Notes: generated by a model from the sequence alone, not told the origin. Shown: positions 26,538-35,991, counted from the stretch's first letter. The stretch is DNA of 64,000 nt from CAYYNQ01 sp964473105 (GCA_964473105.1 CAYYNQ010000042.1:97605-161604), one strand, 5' to 3'. Numbers and translations: made by a program.

Positions 26538-26579
26538 GGAGCCGGGGTTCGTACAGGGTTTCCGGATCCCGGGGGGGCA

Positions 26580-27020
26580 TTATTCCAGCCCCAGATGTAG
26601 GCCGACGCTTTCTACCAGCCGGTCGGCGGCAAAGGGTTTCGATATAAACTGATCAACCCCGAGGCGCACGGCCCATCCCTCATCCGTATCGGTTTGGTCG
26701 TCACCTGTCAGGCTGGTCATGACGATTACCCGAATATCACTAAGGCTGGGATCCTGCTGAATCTGGGCAAGGACTTCGTATCCATTTACGTTGGGCATCT
26801 TAATGTCGAGTAGGATGAGATCGGGCTTGCGTTCCTTGATCATGTCCAAAGCCTGCCTCCCATCGTGGGCGATGCATATCTCGCAATCGTAGTGTTGAAT
26901 TGCCAGGTTGAGCAACTGGCACAGATCCTCCTCATCATCCACGATCAGGATCACGGGCCGGGCCGGCTGTTTTTCTCCCGGCTGGGTTTTGTCCTTGGTG
27001 AAAATTGGCATGTGCGCCAT
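26580..27020 (-). CDS. Response regulator, single receiver domain
   Basis: A stand-alone CheY-like receiver of about 146 residues. The receiver has the acidic pair in ILIVDDEEDL, the phospho-acceptor Asp in DLILLDIKMPNVNGYEV, the Thr/Ser of VIVMTSLTG and the Lys of FISKPFAADRL. About 25 basic, flexible residues precede it. There is no output domain, so it signals by protein contact. The frame opens at TTG 27050; ATG 27020 (MAHMPIF) is taken as start, and 27011 is also possible. The neighbouring kinase-like gene is of eukaryotic-like, not histidine-kinase, type and is transcribed towards it. No histidine kinase lies in the window. Confidence 0.9.
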   Translation of the reverse strand: MAHMPIFTKDKTQPGEKQPARPVILIVDDEEDLCQLLNLAIQHYDCEICIAHDGRQALDMIKERKPDLILLDIKMPNVNGYEVLAQIQQDPSLSDIRVIVMTSLTGDDQTDTDEGWAVRLGVDQFISKPFAADRLVESVGLHLGLE

Positions 27021-27275
27021 GCTCGTGGTCCGGGCACGTTCCGCGCCCAAGTTTGCCCGTGAGAATCAGAACCCATCCTCGGTTCTGCCCGTCTTCCGGT
27101 GCATTCAGGCCCGGCATACTATCGCGTTGACCGGCCTTTGTCAGTGCTAAACTCGCCTATTTTTCCGGGGTGTGCATGTGTCAGCCGGGTATAATTCGCT
27201 TTCCTAGAAGCCGGGTTGAACGTAGAATGACCAATTCGGGACTGAGCCACCGGCAGGAAGGATGCCCCCGAAGAC

Positions 27276-28406
27276 ATGCTCGAGTTATTTGGACACTCAA
27301 CCCGTGATCCGGAAATTTACCCGATGCTGCAAGAAATAGTTGCGGGCCGTCGGTTGACGAACGAGGATTGCCTCCGGTTGTTTGAATCGCACGACCTCTT
27401 GGCGATCGGCCGTGCCGCCCACGCCGTGCGGATGCGCCTGCACCCGGGAAATAACGTTACATTTGTAATTGACCGCAACATCAACTACACCAACATTTGC
27501 AACACTGATTGTTCTTTCTGTGCCTTTTATCGAAAGGCCGGGGATCCTGATGCCTATGTGCGGAAACGAGATGAACTTCGGGAAAAACTCATCGAAACCT
27601 ACGAGGCGGGGGGAAGTCAGGTGCTGATGCAGGGGGGACTCAATGAGGATCTTCCCTTCGAATGGTATGAAGACCTGCTTCGCTGGATGAAGTCCGAGTT
27701 CCCGGATCTCCATATCCATGCTTTTTCGCCAACGGAGATATCTTTTTTCCGGGATTTTTTTGGGATTCCGTTGGCGGAGGTCATCCAGCGTTTGATGGAC
27801 GCCGGGTTGGACTCGATTCCGGGAGGCGGTGCGGAGATTCTTGTTAAACGAGTCCGCCAGAAGATATCTCCCGACAAGACACGTCCAGATGACTGGCTTG
27901 AGGTTATGCGTGTGGCACACGGATTGGGCTTGAGAACGTCGGCAACCATGATGTTTGGAATCATCGAAACCTTTGAGGAGCGTATCGAACACTTACGGCT
28001 TCTGCGTGAACTTCAGGATGAGACAAGTGGGTTCGGCGCGTTCATCGCTTGGACCTTCCAGCCGGCCAATACCCGGCACAAGGATAAATTTGTCGGCGCG
28101 TTCGAGTTCCTGAAGACCACGGCCATATGCCGGCTGTATCTGGATAATATAAAGAATTATCAGGCCAGTTGGGTCACCCAGGGGGATAAGATTGCCCAGC
28201 TTTCATTGTTTATGGGCGTGAATGATCTCGGTAGTCTGATGCTCGAAGAGAACGTCGTGGCTGCGGCCGGCACGAACTTCATGTATACAAAGGATGAACT
28301 TCGGGGATGGGTTGAGGAGATGGGATTCAGCCTGGTCCAGCGTGATTATTTTTACAGGCCCTGGACCCCGCCCAAACATCCCCTACCCTACGTGTCGTCA
28401 GTCTGA
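27276..28406 (+). CDS. mqnC: Cyclic dehypoxanthinyl futalosine synthase MqnC
   Basis: Radical SAM enzyme that cyclises dehypoxanthine futalosine in the futalosine pathway to menaquinone. The 376-residue protein has the cluster motif CNTDCSFC (Cys75, Cys79, Cys82) within NINYTNICNTDCSFCAFYR, the family's GGSQVLMQGGLNEDLPFEWYEDLLR, HAFSPTEI, GLDSIPGGGAEIL and TSATMMFGIIET. The last two distinguish MqnC from MqnE-type enzymes. Start ATG 27276 lies about 14 bases after AGGAAGG. No other menaquinone gene is in the window, so it is probably one of several scattered mqn genes. Its presence implies menaquinone-based respiration. Confidence 0.94.
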   Translation: MLELFGHSTRDPEIYPMLQEIVAGRRLTNEDCLRLFESHDLLAIGRAAHAVRMRLHPGNNVTFVIDRNINYTNICNTDCSFCAFYRKAGDPDAYVRKRDELREKLIETYEAGGSQVLMQGGLNEDLPFEWYEDLLRWMKSEFPDLHIHAFSPTEISFFRDFFGIPLAEVIQRLMDAGLDSIPGGGAEILVKRVRQKISPDKTRPDDWLEVMRVAHGLGLRTSATMMFGIIETFEERIEHLRLLRELQDETSGFGAFIAWTFQPANTRHKDKFVGAFEFLKTTAICRLYLDNIKNYQASWVTQGDKIAQLSLFMGVNDLGSLMLEENVVAAAGTNFMYTKDELRGWVEEMGFSLVQRDYFYRPWTPPKHPLPYVSSV

Positions 28407-28506
28407 GAGTTTCGTACTCATCAGGCGGAATGCCCCCCGGTCTCAACGATCTGATAACTTCAAGACCTTCCAGTGTTTGATGGTTGACCCCGGCTGGCCA
28501 TATCAT

Positions 28507-30180
28507 TCAATCCATAAGCTGCCGTGCAAGCTTGATGCCGGCATCGGTTGAGGCCTCGCCACTCATCATTCTGGCGATTTCCTCAAGGCGTTCATCTCCC
28601 CGAAGGACCCGCATTCCGGTAAAGGTACCCTTCTTGTCGCTCTTTTTCCTGACGGAAAGATGATTCTCCGCCCTTGCCGCAATCGGCGCATGGTGCGTGA
28701 CACACAATACCTGGTGGCTTTCAGAAAGGGTTTCCATCAGTTTCCCGACACGTAATGCGGTTTCACCCGACAAACCCACATCGATCTCGTCGAATACCAG
28801 CGTTGGAATCATATCTCGTGAGGCGAGGACCGATTTCAGGGAAAGCATGACCCTTGATATTTCACCTCCTGAACCAATTTTGCGGAGTGGGGCCGGCGGA
28901 AGGCCCGGGTTGGCAGCCAGCATGAATTCCGCCTTATCCATTCCATTTGTCCCAGGTTCATTCAGGGGGGTGACCCGGGTGGTGAACTGGGCTTGTTCCA
29001 TGTTCAGTGCCCGTAGGCGACGGATGACCTCCCTGTCAAGGCGGGTGGCGTGTTTCATTCGACCGTCACTGAGTCGTACCGCGATTCGCCGGACTTGGGC
29101 AGCGGCAGATTCGATTGCCTTGTCAATTTCATCACGGTTGTGGTCATCCCCGCCGTGGTGTTCAATCTCATCCCTCATCTTCTGGATGGTAGTGAAAAGG
29201 GCGTCTTCGGTCCCGCCATGCTTGTGCACCAGCCGTCGGATTGCTTCCAGCCTTGAAATGACAGCGTTCAGCCGGGCCGGATCGGATTCTATTGTGTCAG
29301 TGTAATCGTGCAGCTGGAGTGCAAGGTCCTCGAACAGGGCACGCTGTTCGGCCAGTTGAGGGAGCAGGGTGTTGAAGTGTTCGTCCACTAGGCCGATTTC
29401 CTTCAGCCGTTTTTCAACCTCGCGTAACAGCCTCGATAGCGAGGGTTGTGAGTCCCCAGTTCCACCCTGAAGAATTCCGTGGGCCTCCACTGCAGAACGG
29501 GAGAGCAGATCGGCATTGGCAAGTCTCGCTTCCTCCTGTTCCAGCTGACGGATTTCATCTTGCTTGGGATTCACCTGTTCAAACTCATCGACTTGGTATT
29601 GAAGAAAATCGGACCTTTGCCGGAAGTTTTCTGCTGCGGTATCGGATGCAAGCTTGCGTTTCTTAAGGTCGGCCCATTCCTGCCAGACCGATTCATAATC
29701 GGTGAGCAGCTCGGCATGGCCCGCAAAGGCATCTAGCGCGGTTCGGGCGGCTGCTGCGCGAAACAGCGACTGGTGTTCGTGCTGGCCATGAAAATCCACT
29801 AGAATTTCACCAATCCGCTTGAGATCGGAAGCCCCAATCATTTGGCCTTCGATGAAGCACCGGTTCCGGCCGGTCAGGGTGATTTCCCGCCTGAGCAGGA
29901 GGGATTGACCAGGTTCCCAGTCAATGGACAGGTCCCCGGCAAAAAATTTCTGTAACATGTCGCCCCTGAGTGGGTTAAAGGCCGCCTCGACAGTTGCGAG
30001 TTTGTGTCCGGGGCGAATTGCTTCGCCGCTGGCTCTCGCCCCGAGAACCAGCCCCAGCGCCCCGACCAAAATGGACTTCCCGGCACCGGTCTCGCCGGTC
30101 AAGACATTCAACCCGGGGGTGAATTCAACATCGAGTGATTCAATCGTGGCAAGATTCCGGATAGATAGAGTCAACAGCAT
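28507..30180 (-). CDS. recN: DNA repair protein RecN
   Basis: SMC-like ATPase used in double-strand-break repair. The 557-residue protein begins with MLLTLSIRNLATIESLDVEF and Walker A GETGAGKSI (about residues 30-38). The middle contains long coiled coils, and the C-terminal half has IGSGGEISRVMLSLKSVL (signature), Walker B TLVFDEIDVGLSG and LCVTHHAPIAARAENHL (H-loop). The length is normal for RecN. Start ATG 30180 fits the family N-terminus. It is convergent with mqnC. Upstream lie about 580 bases without a clear gene. Confidence 0.95.
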   Translation of the reverse strand: MLLTLSIRNLATIESLDVEFTPGLNVLTGETGAGKSILVGALGLVLGARASGEAIRPGHKLATVEAAFNPLRGDMLQKFFAGDLSIDWEPGQSLLLRREITLTGRNRCFIEGQMIGASDLKRIGEILVDFHGQHEHQSLFRAAAARTALDAFAGHAELLTDYESVWQEWADLKKRKLASDTAAENFRQRSDFLQYQVDEFEQVNPKQDEIRQLEQEEARLANADLLSRSAVEAHGILQGGTGDSQPSLSRLLREVEKRLKEIGLVDEHFNTLLPQLAEQRALFEDLALQLHDYTDTIESDPARLNAVISRLEAIRRLVHKHGGTEDALFTTIQKMRDEIEHHGGDDHNRDEIDKAIESAAAQVRRIAVRLSDGRMKHATRLDREVIRRLRALNMEQAQFTTRVTPLNEPGTNGMDKAEFMLAANPGLPPAPLRKIGSGGEISRVMLSLKSVLASRDMIPTLVFDEIDVGLSGETALRVGKLMETLSESHQVLCVTHHAPIAARAENHLSVRKKSDKKGTFTGMRVLRGDERLEEIARMMSGEASTDAGIKLARQLMD

Positions 30181-30763
30181 ATGATCGACAGGGGTTATCC
30201 ACTCTCTGATTTCGTTCGGATAGAGATGAATTTAACCCCGGCTGGCGTCCCCTGTTTATTTCGGATTCAGCCCCCCGGCATGGGAATGCTGACCAATGCT
30301 TCTAGATAACGGGTCTGAACCTGCCCCTAGCTGATTCGTTGCAAGACCCGAGGTCGACCCATCGCGGACTATCGTCATGTAACTTAGTCCGTCCGTGATA
30401 ACGGGAGGTTTCCCCGCAAGGCGGTTCTACGCCGTTGGGTGGATGATGACCGATTATCGTAGAAAACCTTTCGATACAGTGTTGTGGCCTCAGCCATCCG
30501 GTCAGGAGCCTTGGGTGCAGGATGATCCGGATCCGTGGTTCCGGCCAGGACCTAACAGCAGCGATAGTGCAGATTTCAGACATGAGTTGATGTGCCTTGT
30601 GGATTGCGTCGCCTTTTTGGGAGGCCGGATCACGGATGACAGCCATGTCTTGTCCCGTCCCTCACCGTCAGAACTTACCCCGCCGGACTTATATCGCGAT
30701 CAACGATCAGGCTGATAATATCAAAAATATCCGGATGGAAACCAGTGACTCCGGTTTCACGGA
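30181..30763. other. Gene-poor stretch, possible decayed coding sequence
   Basis: About 580 bases without an intact gene. On the minus strand an ATG overlapping the stop of the gene at 30764 (ATGA) opens a 27-codon frame (start MIRETGVTGF) that soon ends. Further down, near 30500-30390, a helical protein-like stretch (AEATTLYRKVFYDN) lies in another frame. This may be what is left of a gene once coupled to its neighbour, but no family could be named. Confidence 0.3.
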
Positions 30764-31453
30764 TCATGGGGTCTGCCTTTCGGGTGATCCCTCCCTCAAG
30801 GCCAGAGGCGGTTGCCAAATCTCGCTGAAAATCACGACTTGACGGAGATTCGCGTGACTTATCCGGTAGCGTCTTCCTAGGCGAGCCGTATTTTTGGATG
30901 TGGAGACCGATGCCCGGACCGGTTTTTGCCCGGAAACAGTCCGGGCCGGTGTGTGCACAGTCTTAATCTCAGCCGGCTCTTCATCTCCCGCCGGGACGGT
31001 TGCCATCTGGTGTCTAGCTATTTGCCTGCTTTGATGACTTCGGTTTTGGGTCCGAGCAGGTCTTTTGCCTACATATCGGGCTGGTGGGGACTCACTGGGC
31101 TGGCGGGTCGGGTTTGGTGCGGCTCTGGGGGTCGGTTGGGGCTGCGATTGTTGTGTCGGAGTTTTTCGTGCCGTGGTTGTATCAGGCGAGGAAGGTTCGG
31201 GAGCGGGATCCAGCGTAGTTCCCCCGGACCGGATTTCCCGCCGTGTCGGGCCGGATGCCGGATCGAGATCGCCCCGTAACATTCGTTCCAGTTCGGTATT
31301 CAGATCCTGTTCGGGTTGAATGTCCGGTTGGTCATGGTGGTCGTGGTTGCCCAATCCCCGCATGCGATCGATGATGTTCTTGATAACCGAGAATACAAAC
31401 CAGATGGCGAACAAGACAACCATTGGCTCAAGTCCGGTTTTCAACGGGTCCAT
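30764..31453 (-). CDS. Hypothetical membrane-anchored protein with proline-rich linker
   Basis: A 229-residue protein. It has one N-terminal membrane helix (about residues 10-25, PMVVLFAIWFVFSVI), a His/Asp-rich turn (GNHDHHDQ), a long Pro, Thr, Gln and Arg-rich disordered region (about 60-190), and a short conserved-looking C-terminal segment (HANLRQVVIFSEIWQPPLALR, about 199-219). Membrane anchor, disordered linker and a terminal LRxAVIxSEIxxPPxALR-like motif recur in uncharacterised proteins of Planctomycetota, from memory of such families. The tail would face the cytoplasm and could be a docking peptide. No enzymatic function is suggested. An ATGA overlap with a decayed frame downstream hints at a former operon. 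Confidence 0.65.
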   Translation of the reverse strand: MDPLKTGLEPMVVLFAIWFVFSVIKNIIDRMRGLGNHDHHDQPDIQPEQDLNTELERMLRGDLDPASGPTRREIRSGGTTLDPAPEPSSPDTTTARKTPTQQSQPQPTPRAAPNPTRQPSESPPARYVGKRPARTQNRSHQSRQIARHQMATVPAGDEEPAEIKTVHTPARTVSGQKPVRASVSTSKNTARLGRRYRISHANLRQVVIFSEIWQPPLALREGSPERQTP

Positions 31454-31581
31454 GGATCATTTCCTTGTTCTGGCTGATTGACGGAACACCTGGCTGCAGG
31501 GGGTCGCAGGAACCTGATGCAGTGGTAAAGCCACACGCCTATCCGTGGGGATCATATCAAAAAGTAGAAGATAATAGCTAA

Positions 31582-32904
31582 TCATAGCGGTTTAAATCGA
31601 GTCACCAGTTTTTCGTATCTCCCCAGGCCCTCCAGTGCATAGAGCCTTGCCCGGGAATCCAGGGAGTCGCCAGAGGGTCCGTCGAACTGTATCCTGAGTC
31701 GCCTGATTCTGGCCGGGTTGGGTATATTCCAGTCAAAAACAGGTCCTCCGGGATTTCTGATCCGACTTATTTCATAGAGTGATCCGCCCCATTCATTCGA
31801 TGTCAAAAAACTGATTAATATAGGGTTGTATTCCTGAGACCACCCCGCTGCGATGGCCCAGATCAATCTCAGGCGATTAATCTTCCTGGCCTCGGGGAAC
31901 TCGACCTCGATCCAAGGTAACGGGTCCTTCGAGCTAGGTCGGCTGATCCAGAGCCGGGGCTCGAGCGGGTGGTGGAAGAAATGTCCTCCTACGATATACG
32001 CAGGCGGGAAATCCCTCTCATGGGATGAAGCTTTGATCCTGACCCCGTCCCTGTGCATCAGGTTGATTTCAACAGGATCCCTTTCGCTCAGGTGCAGAGC
32101 CACCCCGAGTCGTTTGACACCGGCTTCCCTTAACCCGAGCGGCATATCCCATTCCGCAGTTGATATGGAAGTGTGAAATCCGGTGGAATGCAATGCAGTC
32201 CATTCATCATCGTCTGTTTCTGATTCCAGCCATTGCCGCAAATCAAACAAGCTGAAACGGCCGGGCCTGTTTCGGCGAATCATGATGAATCGGGTGCTCC
32301 CCCGCCGTGGTGAGGTGACGCTGATCATGCAGCGCTTGAAAGATTCAGTGGTCGAGAGTCTTTTCCCAGATTCGTCGCATGGCCCCATCCATCCTACACC
32401 GATAAGGGCTGATTCGGGCAGGGCTGATAGAGGGGACAACCATTCAGGCTCTCGGTTGATGCGTTCGCCTGCCAGGATCCAGGGTGCGGTTTTGCCAAGG
32501 GAGATCCATGAACCCCTCATATTCGACCTTCGTGGATCTGCAGGGCTCTCATCGGTGTCTGGCCGACAGACGTTATGTTCGGCAGGTGCCCAGGGTAGGG
32601 CCGTTTCCCATTCACCTTCGGATGCCTTTCTGGGATCGATCAGCTGGATGCACACACCGGACAAGTCGGTGCATATCAAATCCCACTTTCGGGGAACCCG
32701 CGGTTTTAGTTCTTCAAAGGTCAGGAGCTCGGTTTTCAGCCCGGGCTGGGCCCAGTCTGCACGTATTGCCGAGGCTTCAAAACCTTCGGGCAGTTTGGTC
32801 CCCGCCCTCAGCTGAATAATTTCAACGCCGCTTGGAAAGCGGACGGCGGTCTCCTGCGAAAAAACCGAGAAACCGGTCAGATATGACAGAAGGAATCCTG
32901 ACAA
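31582..32904 (-). CDS. Secreted protein with C-terminal discoidin-like domain, function unknown
   Basis: A 440-residue protein with an N-terminal hydrophobic leader (SGFLLSYLTGFSVFSQ) and no recognised catalytic domain in its first 280 residues, which are rich in Trp, Arg and Ser (WISLGKTAPWILAGERI, LIGVGWMGPCDES). The C-terminal 140 residues resemble a discoidin/F5-8C fold: LPWIEVEFPEARKINRLRL, PARIRRLRIQFDG and SRARLYALEG. This suggests a role at the cell surface or in glycan binding. The frame opens at TTG 32904. An ATG at 32926 followed by AAAA is one base out of frame; without that one base the leader would read MKFPLTALSGFLL, so the start region may carry a frameshift. Confidence 0.6.
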   Translation of the reverse strand: MSGFLLSYLTGFSVFSQETAVRFPSGVEIIQLRAGTKLPEGFEASAIRADWAQPGLKTELLTFEELKPRVPRKWDLICTDLSGVCIQLIDPRKASEGEWETALPWAPAEHNVCRPDTDESPADPRRSNMRGSWISLGKTAPWILAGERINREPEWLSPLSALPESALIGVGWMGPCDESGKRLSTTESFKRCMISVTSPRRGSTRFIMIRRNRPGRFSLFDLRQWLESETDDDEWTALHSTGFHTSISTAEWDMPLGLREAGVKRLGVALHLSERDPVEINLMHRDGVRIKASSHERDFPPAYIVGGHFFHHPLEPRLWISRPSSKDPLPWIEVEFPEARKINRLRLIWAIAAGWSQEYNPILISFLTSNEWGGSLYEISRIRNPGGPVFDWNIPNPARIRRLRIQFDGPSGDSLDSRARLYALEGLGRYEKLVTRFKPL

Positions 32905-33100
32905 GGCCGTCAGTGGAAATTTTCATGAAGGTCTTAACATTGGGTTTTCATGGTTCGGCACGCAGGATTCAGCAATTGGCCGCCCCGATTAGACTGGTCC
33001 AGCAGCCATCCAGACATTAGCATACAGAAATAGGGCATCACTTGTCCGATTTTAGACGGCTGGAACGAGGATATGTATCCCCGAATGCCTGAATCAGGCC

Positions 33101-33950
33101 AGGCCTGCTGCTCATGTCGGCAGGTTCTATCCGGTTGATCCGACTGCACTCAGCTCCATCACTCGGTCGTTTGCTGGTCAACTGACCCGGCAGCGATCCG
33201 GAACATTGGAGCCTGTCGCATTTCTGACGCCCCATGCGGGTTATGTCTACTCGGGGAATGTTGCTGCATCTGCCTTCTCTTTGATTTCGAGGGCTTGATT
33301 TTGATGGTGTCATGATCCTGGGACCCAGTCATACGAACCAGTTCCGGGGTATTGCACGGGCGCCTCATGCCTCCTTCCTGACACCCTTGGGAGAAATGAG
33401 GGCGACAGGCACGACATCGGCTTCCTGTTTGATAATGATCTGTTCTTCCTTGACGATAAATATCATGCTCGGGGGCATATCACTGAAGTCGAACTGCCGT
33501 TTCTATAGGAATGGCTGGATGATCCGTTCAGGCTGATTGCCGGATCGATTGGCCAATGTTCGGATAATGAATTAACATCCGCTGCGGATTCCATTGTTGG
33601 CATGATCACCAAGTCCCGCAGAGATGACAGAAAATGGCTGCTTTATTACAAGCTCTGACACCTATCATGGCTGTGGTCCCGGCCTATGTCGGGAAAATGA
33701 CCGAAAAATTTCCGGAATGGTCAAATGGCTTGACCATGAAAATCTGCTTTACCATTCCCGAAACTGGGAGGTCATGGCATGCGGCTGAATGCCTCTTGTG
33801 GTAATGATGGACGTGGTGAAGTACCTGGCGGTCGTTCGCGGATGGGCCTTGAAGCAGGATGATTCGAGGGAGAATCTCTGGCAGCCGTGGGATTATCTGG
33901 CGGGATACCTTGGCGCAGCCTTCGGCATCGAGACTCATGAAGGCCGGTGA
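33101..33950 (+). pseudogene. Broken Memo-family (AmmeMemoRadiSam protein B) gene
   Basis: Almost the whole protein can be read across several frames. It starts RPAAHVGRFYPVDP, continues with VAFLTPHAGYVYSGNVAAS, is interrupted near 33296, and resumes one frame over as FDGVMILGPSHTNQFRGIA. Near 33400 it shifts again to DIGFLFDNDLFFLDDKYHA and HITEVELPFL, then TAG, then EWLDDPFRLIAGSIGQ. After another shift it reads SSDTYHG, MACG, TGA, MPLVVMMDVVKYLAVV, ending GYLGAAFGIETHEGR at TGA 33948-33950. The conserved His residues of Memo (TPHAGY, GPSHT, DTYHG) are all visible. With at least three frameshifts and two stops the gene is inactive but still close to its ancestor. No AmmeMemoRadiSam A or C gene lies in the window. 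Confidence 0.85.
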
Positions 33951-34108
33951 TCTGCGTGAAATCATTTCGGTGAGTTGCTGATCGATACGATAAGGAGAAT
34001 TTAACAAGCGTTTCTTAATATAAATCATGGTCGATCGGCGTGGTTTTCAGGTCGTGCTATTGTTCGACGGGCCTGCCAACCACCTGTGTTTACTTTTGAC
34101 CTGGTTTG

Positions 34109-34864
34109 ATGAATAATTCAGGGAAGATGTTGCGCCCGATTGCCATGCTCCCCACCTATAACGAATCCGGAAACATCCGGTCGCTGATCGATACCCTGTT
34201 GAAAACGGATTCACGCATCGAGGTTCTGGTAGTAGATGATGATTCACCCGATGGAACCTGGAAAATTGTGCGGCAAATGTCTCGGAGCAACCCGCGTATT
34301 CACCTGCTTCACAGGACAGGGGATCGAGGACGGGGTTCCGCCGGGATCGCGGGCTTCCGGGAGGCCATTCGGCTGGATGCTGATGCCGTGATCGAAATGG
34401 ATGCTGACTGGAGCCATGATCCCCAATGGATTCCACCTATGATTGAATGTCTTGAGAAGGGGGCTGACGTGGTGATTGGTTCCCGCTTGGTTCCGGGCGG
34501 TAGTGAAATCGGCCGCCATTGGCTGCGGGGAATCATCACGTATTGTGCCAACCTTTATATTCGTCTTGTTCTGGGGCTGAAAGTGCTCGACGCAACATCG
34601 GGTTTCCGGCTGTTTTCCGGTGATTGTATCAGGGCTCTTCCATGGGAGGGGATGTGTGCGACCGGACCCGAGACAGTCCAGGAAATTTTGTATGCCGCAC
34701 ATCGTTATGGGTTCAGGATTCAGGAAGTCCCGATAACCTTCATCGAACGGCGCCATGGGGTGTCCACATTCAACACGCGAATCATGTTGCGCAGCATGGC
34801 TGCGATTTGGCGTCTGCGTCTTTGGGGAAAAGACCCATCTTTCAATCGTGAGCAGTTGCCGTGA
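34109..34864 (+). CDS. Polyprenol monophosphomannose synthase-like glycosyltransferase (GT2)
   Basis: GT2 enzyme of the dolichol-phosphate-mannose synthase type, which transfers a sugar from a nucleotide donor to polyprenyl phosphate at the cytoplasmic face. Motifs: MLPTYNESGNIRSL, EVLVVDDDSPDGTW (about residues 39-52, nucleotide site), GRGSAGIAGF, IEMDADWSHDPQWI (DxD metal site), VVIGSRLVPGG and a C-terminal QEVPITFIERRHGVSTFN. No C-terminal membrane helices are present, as in the short Dpm1 type. The frame opens at TTG 34106; ATG 34109 is used, and ATG 34127 is another option. The lpxK gene starts inside its last codons (GTGA overlap), so the two proteins are made from one message, consistent with envelope lipid-linked glycan synthesis. 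Confidence 0.9.
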   Translation: MNNSGKMLRPIAMLPTYNESGNIRSLIDTLLKTDSRIEVLVVDDDSPDGTWKIVRQMSRSNPRIHLLHRTGDRGRGSAGIAGFREAIRLDADAVIEMDADWSHDPQWIPPMIECLEKGADVVIGSRLVPGGSEIGRHWLRGIITYCANLYIRLVLGLKVLDATSGFRLFSGDCIRALPWEGMCATGPETVQEILYAAHRYGFRIQEVPITFIERRHGVSTFNTRIMLRSMAAIWRLRLWGKDPSFNREQLP

Positions 34865-35991
34865 ACCGTTCATCCAAGAGCTGGGCGATACCTGGGCCGA
34901 CATCAATACCTGCAGGCCTGGCAATACCTCTGAGCTGGTTGTATGGAATCGGGCGCAAGTCCGACCGGCTGGTCAAGACCTGCGGTCTGATGCCCCGGCT
35001 TGAACTTCCGGTGCCTGTGATTTGTATCGGCAACCTCACGGTTGGTGGAACCGGCAAAACCCCTTTTGTTCACTCAATGATTTCGGTGCTGCAGAGGCTG
35101 GGTTACCATCCCGCGATCCTCAGCCGGGGTTATCAGGCGGTGTCTCCACCCGTAGAACCGTTTATTGTCAGCGATGGTATCATTGTGAATGATGATCTTG
35201 AAAAGGCCGGTGATGAGGCGCTTCTATTGGCGAATGCTTGCCCAGGCGTCCCGGTTGTTGTGCATGCGGACCGGTATGCCGCGGGCCTGACCGCTGTTCA
35301 GGAAACAGGTGTGGATTGTGTTGTCCTTGACGATGGTTTCCAGCACGACAGGTTAAAGAGGGACCTGGATATTGTTCTATGGGATGTACGGGACCGGCCG
35401 CGGGCCCAAAGGCTGCTGCCTGCAGGACGACTGCGTGAAGGGCTGGGTGCAGTCAGGAGGGCCGATGTACTGATGCTGACGCACGCTGAGTACATCCCGG
35501 AATCGGAGCGTGAATCCAAGACAACATGTGTGCTAACGGAACTAAAAAACGCAGCACCATCCATTCCCGTCTTTGATGTGCATACACTGCCGGCGGGAGT
35601 CGCCGCTCTTTCCGCATGCGCTGCCAACGCGGGGAGTCAGCGGGCTTTACCCGATAACCAGCCATGGTCGGCGCGCCGGGTCATCTTGGTCAGCGGCCTG
35701 GCGCGGCCCGATGGTTTCGAGCAGATGCTACGGCAGGCAGGCGCAATTGTCGTGGACCACTTTGTTTATCCAGATCATGTGGCTTATTCTTCGGATCATG
35801 TGAGAGAGTGGCAGGATCGGTATCACACATTGAAGGCCGATCTGGTTGTCACCACGTGGAAGGATGCGATCAAAATCGAACGACTTGATGTGGGTGGGCT
35901 TCCGGTCCGTGTCGCACTGATCAGGATGGAGGTCGGCAAAAAAGATCGCTGGATGCAATTCGTGGGAAACCACATGAAACCTCGAGGATGA
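34861..35991 (+). CDS. lpxK: Tetraacyldisaccharide 4'-kinase LpxK
   Basis: Phosphorylates the 4' position of tetraacyldisaccharide 1-phosphate in lipid A synthesis at the cytoplasmic membrane. The 376-residue protein has the N-terminal SWLYGIGRKSDR segment, the P-loop CIGNLTVGGTGKTPF (about residues 54-68) and ILSRGYQ. The nucleotide-binding and catalytic region follows with DEALLLA, VVVHADRYAAG and DCVVLDDGFQHDRLKRDLDI. LVSGLARPDGFEQML and FVYPDHVAYS near the C-terminus are also family-typical. It starts at GTG 34861, overlapping the stop of the GT2 gene by 4 bases. LpxK shows that the organism makes lipid A and so has an outer membrane. Other lpx genes are elsewhere. Confidence 0.95.
   Translation: MNRSSKSWAIPGPTSIPAGLAIPLSWLYGIGRKSDRLVKTCGLMPRLELPVPVICIGNLTVGGTGKTPFVHSMISVLQRLGYHPAILSRGYQAVSPPVEPFIVSDGIIVNDDLEKAGDEALLLANACPGVPVVVHADRYAAGLTAVQETGVDCVVLDDGFQHDRLKRDLDIVLWDVRDRPRAQRLLPAGRLREGLGAVRRADVLMLTHAEYIPESERESKTTCVLTELKNAAPSIPVFDVHTLPAGVAALSACAANAGSQRALPDNQPWSARRVILVSGLARPDGFEQMLRQAGAIVVDHFVYPDHVAYSSDHVREWQDRYHTLKADLVVTTWKDAIKIERLDVGGLPVRVALIRMEVGKKDRWMQFVGNHMKPRG

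Noticed and set aside
30181..30763. Possible decayed gene coupled to the gene at 30764 (ATGA overlap, then scattered helical fragments).
   Set aside because: Fragments lie in different frames and match no family I can name; kept only as an intergenic note.
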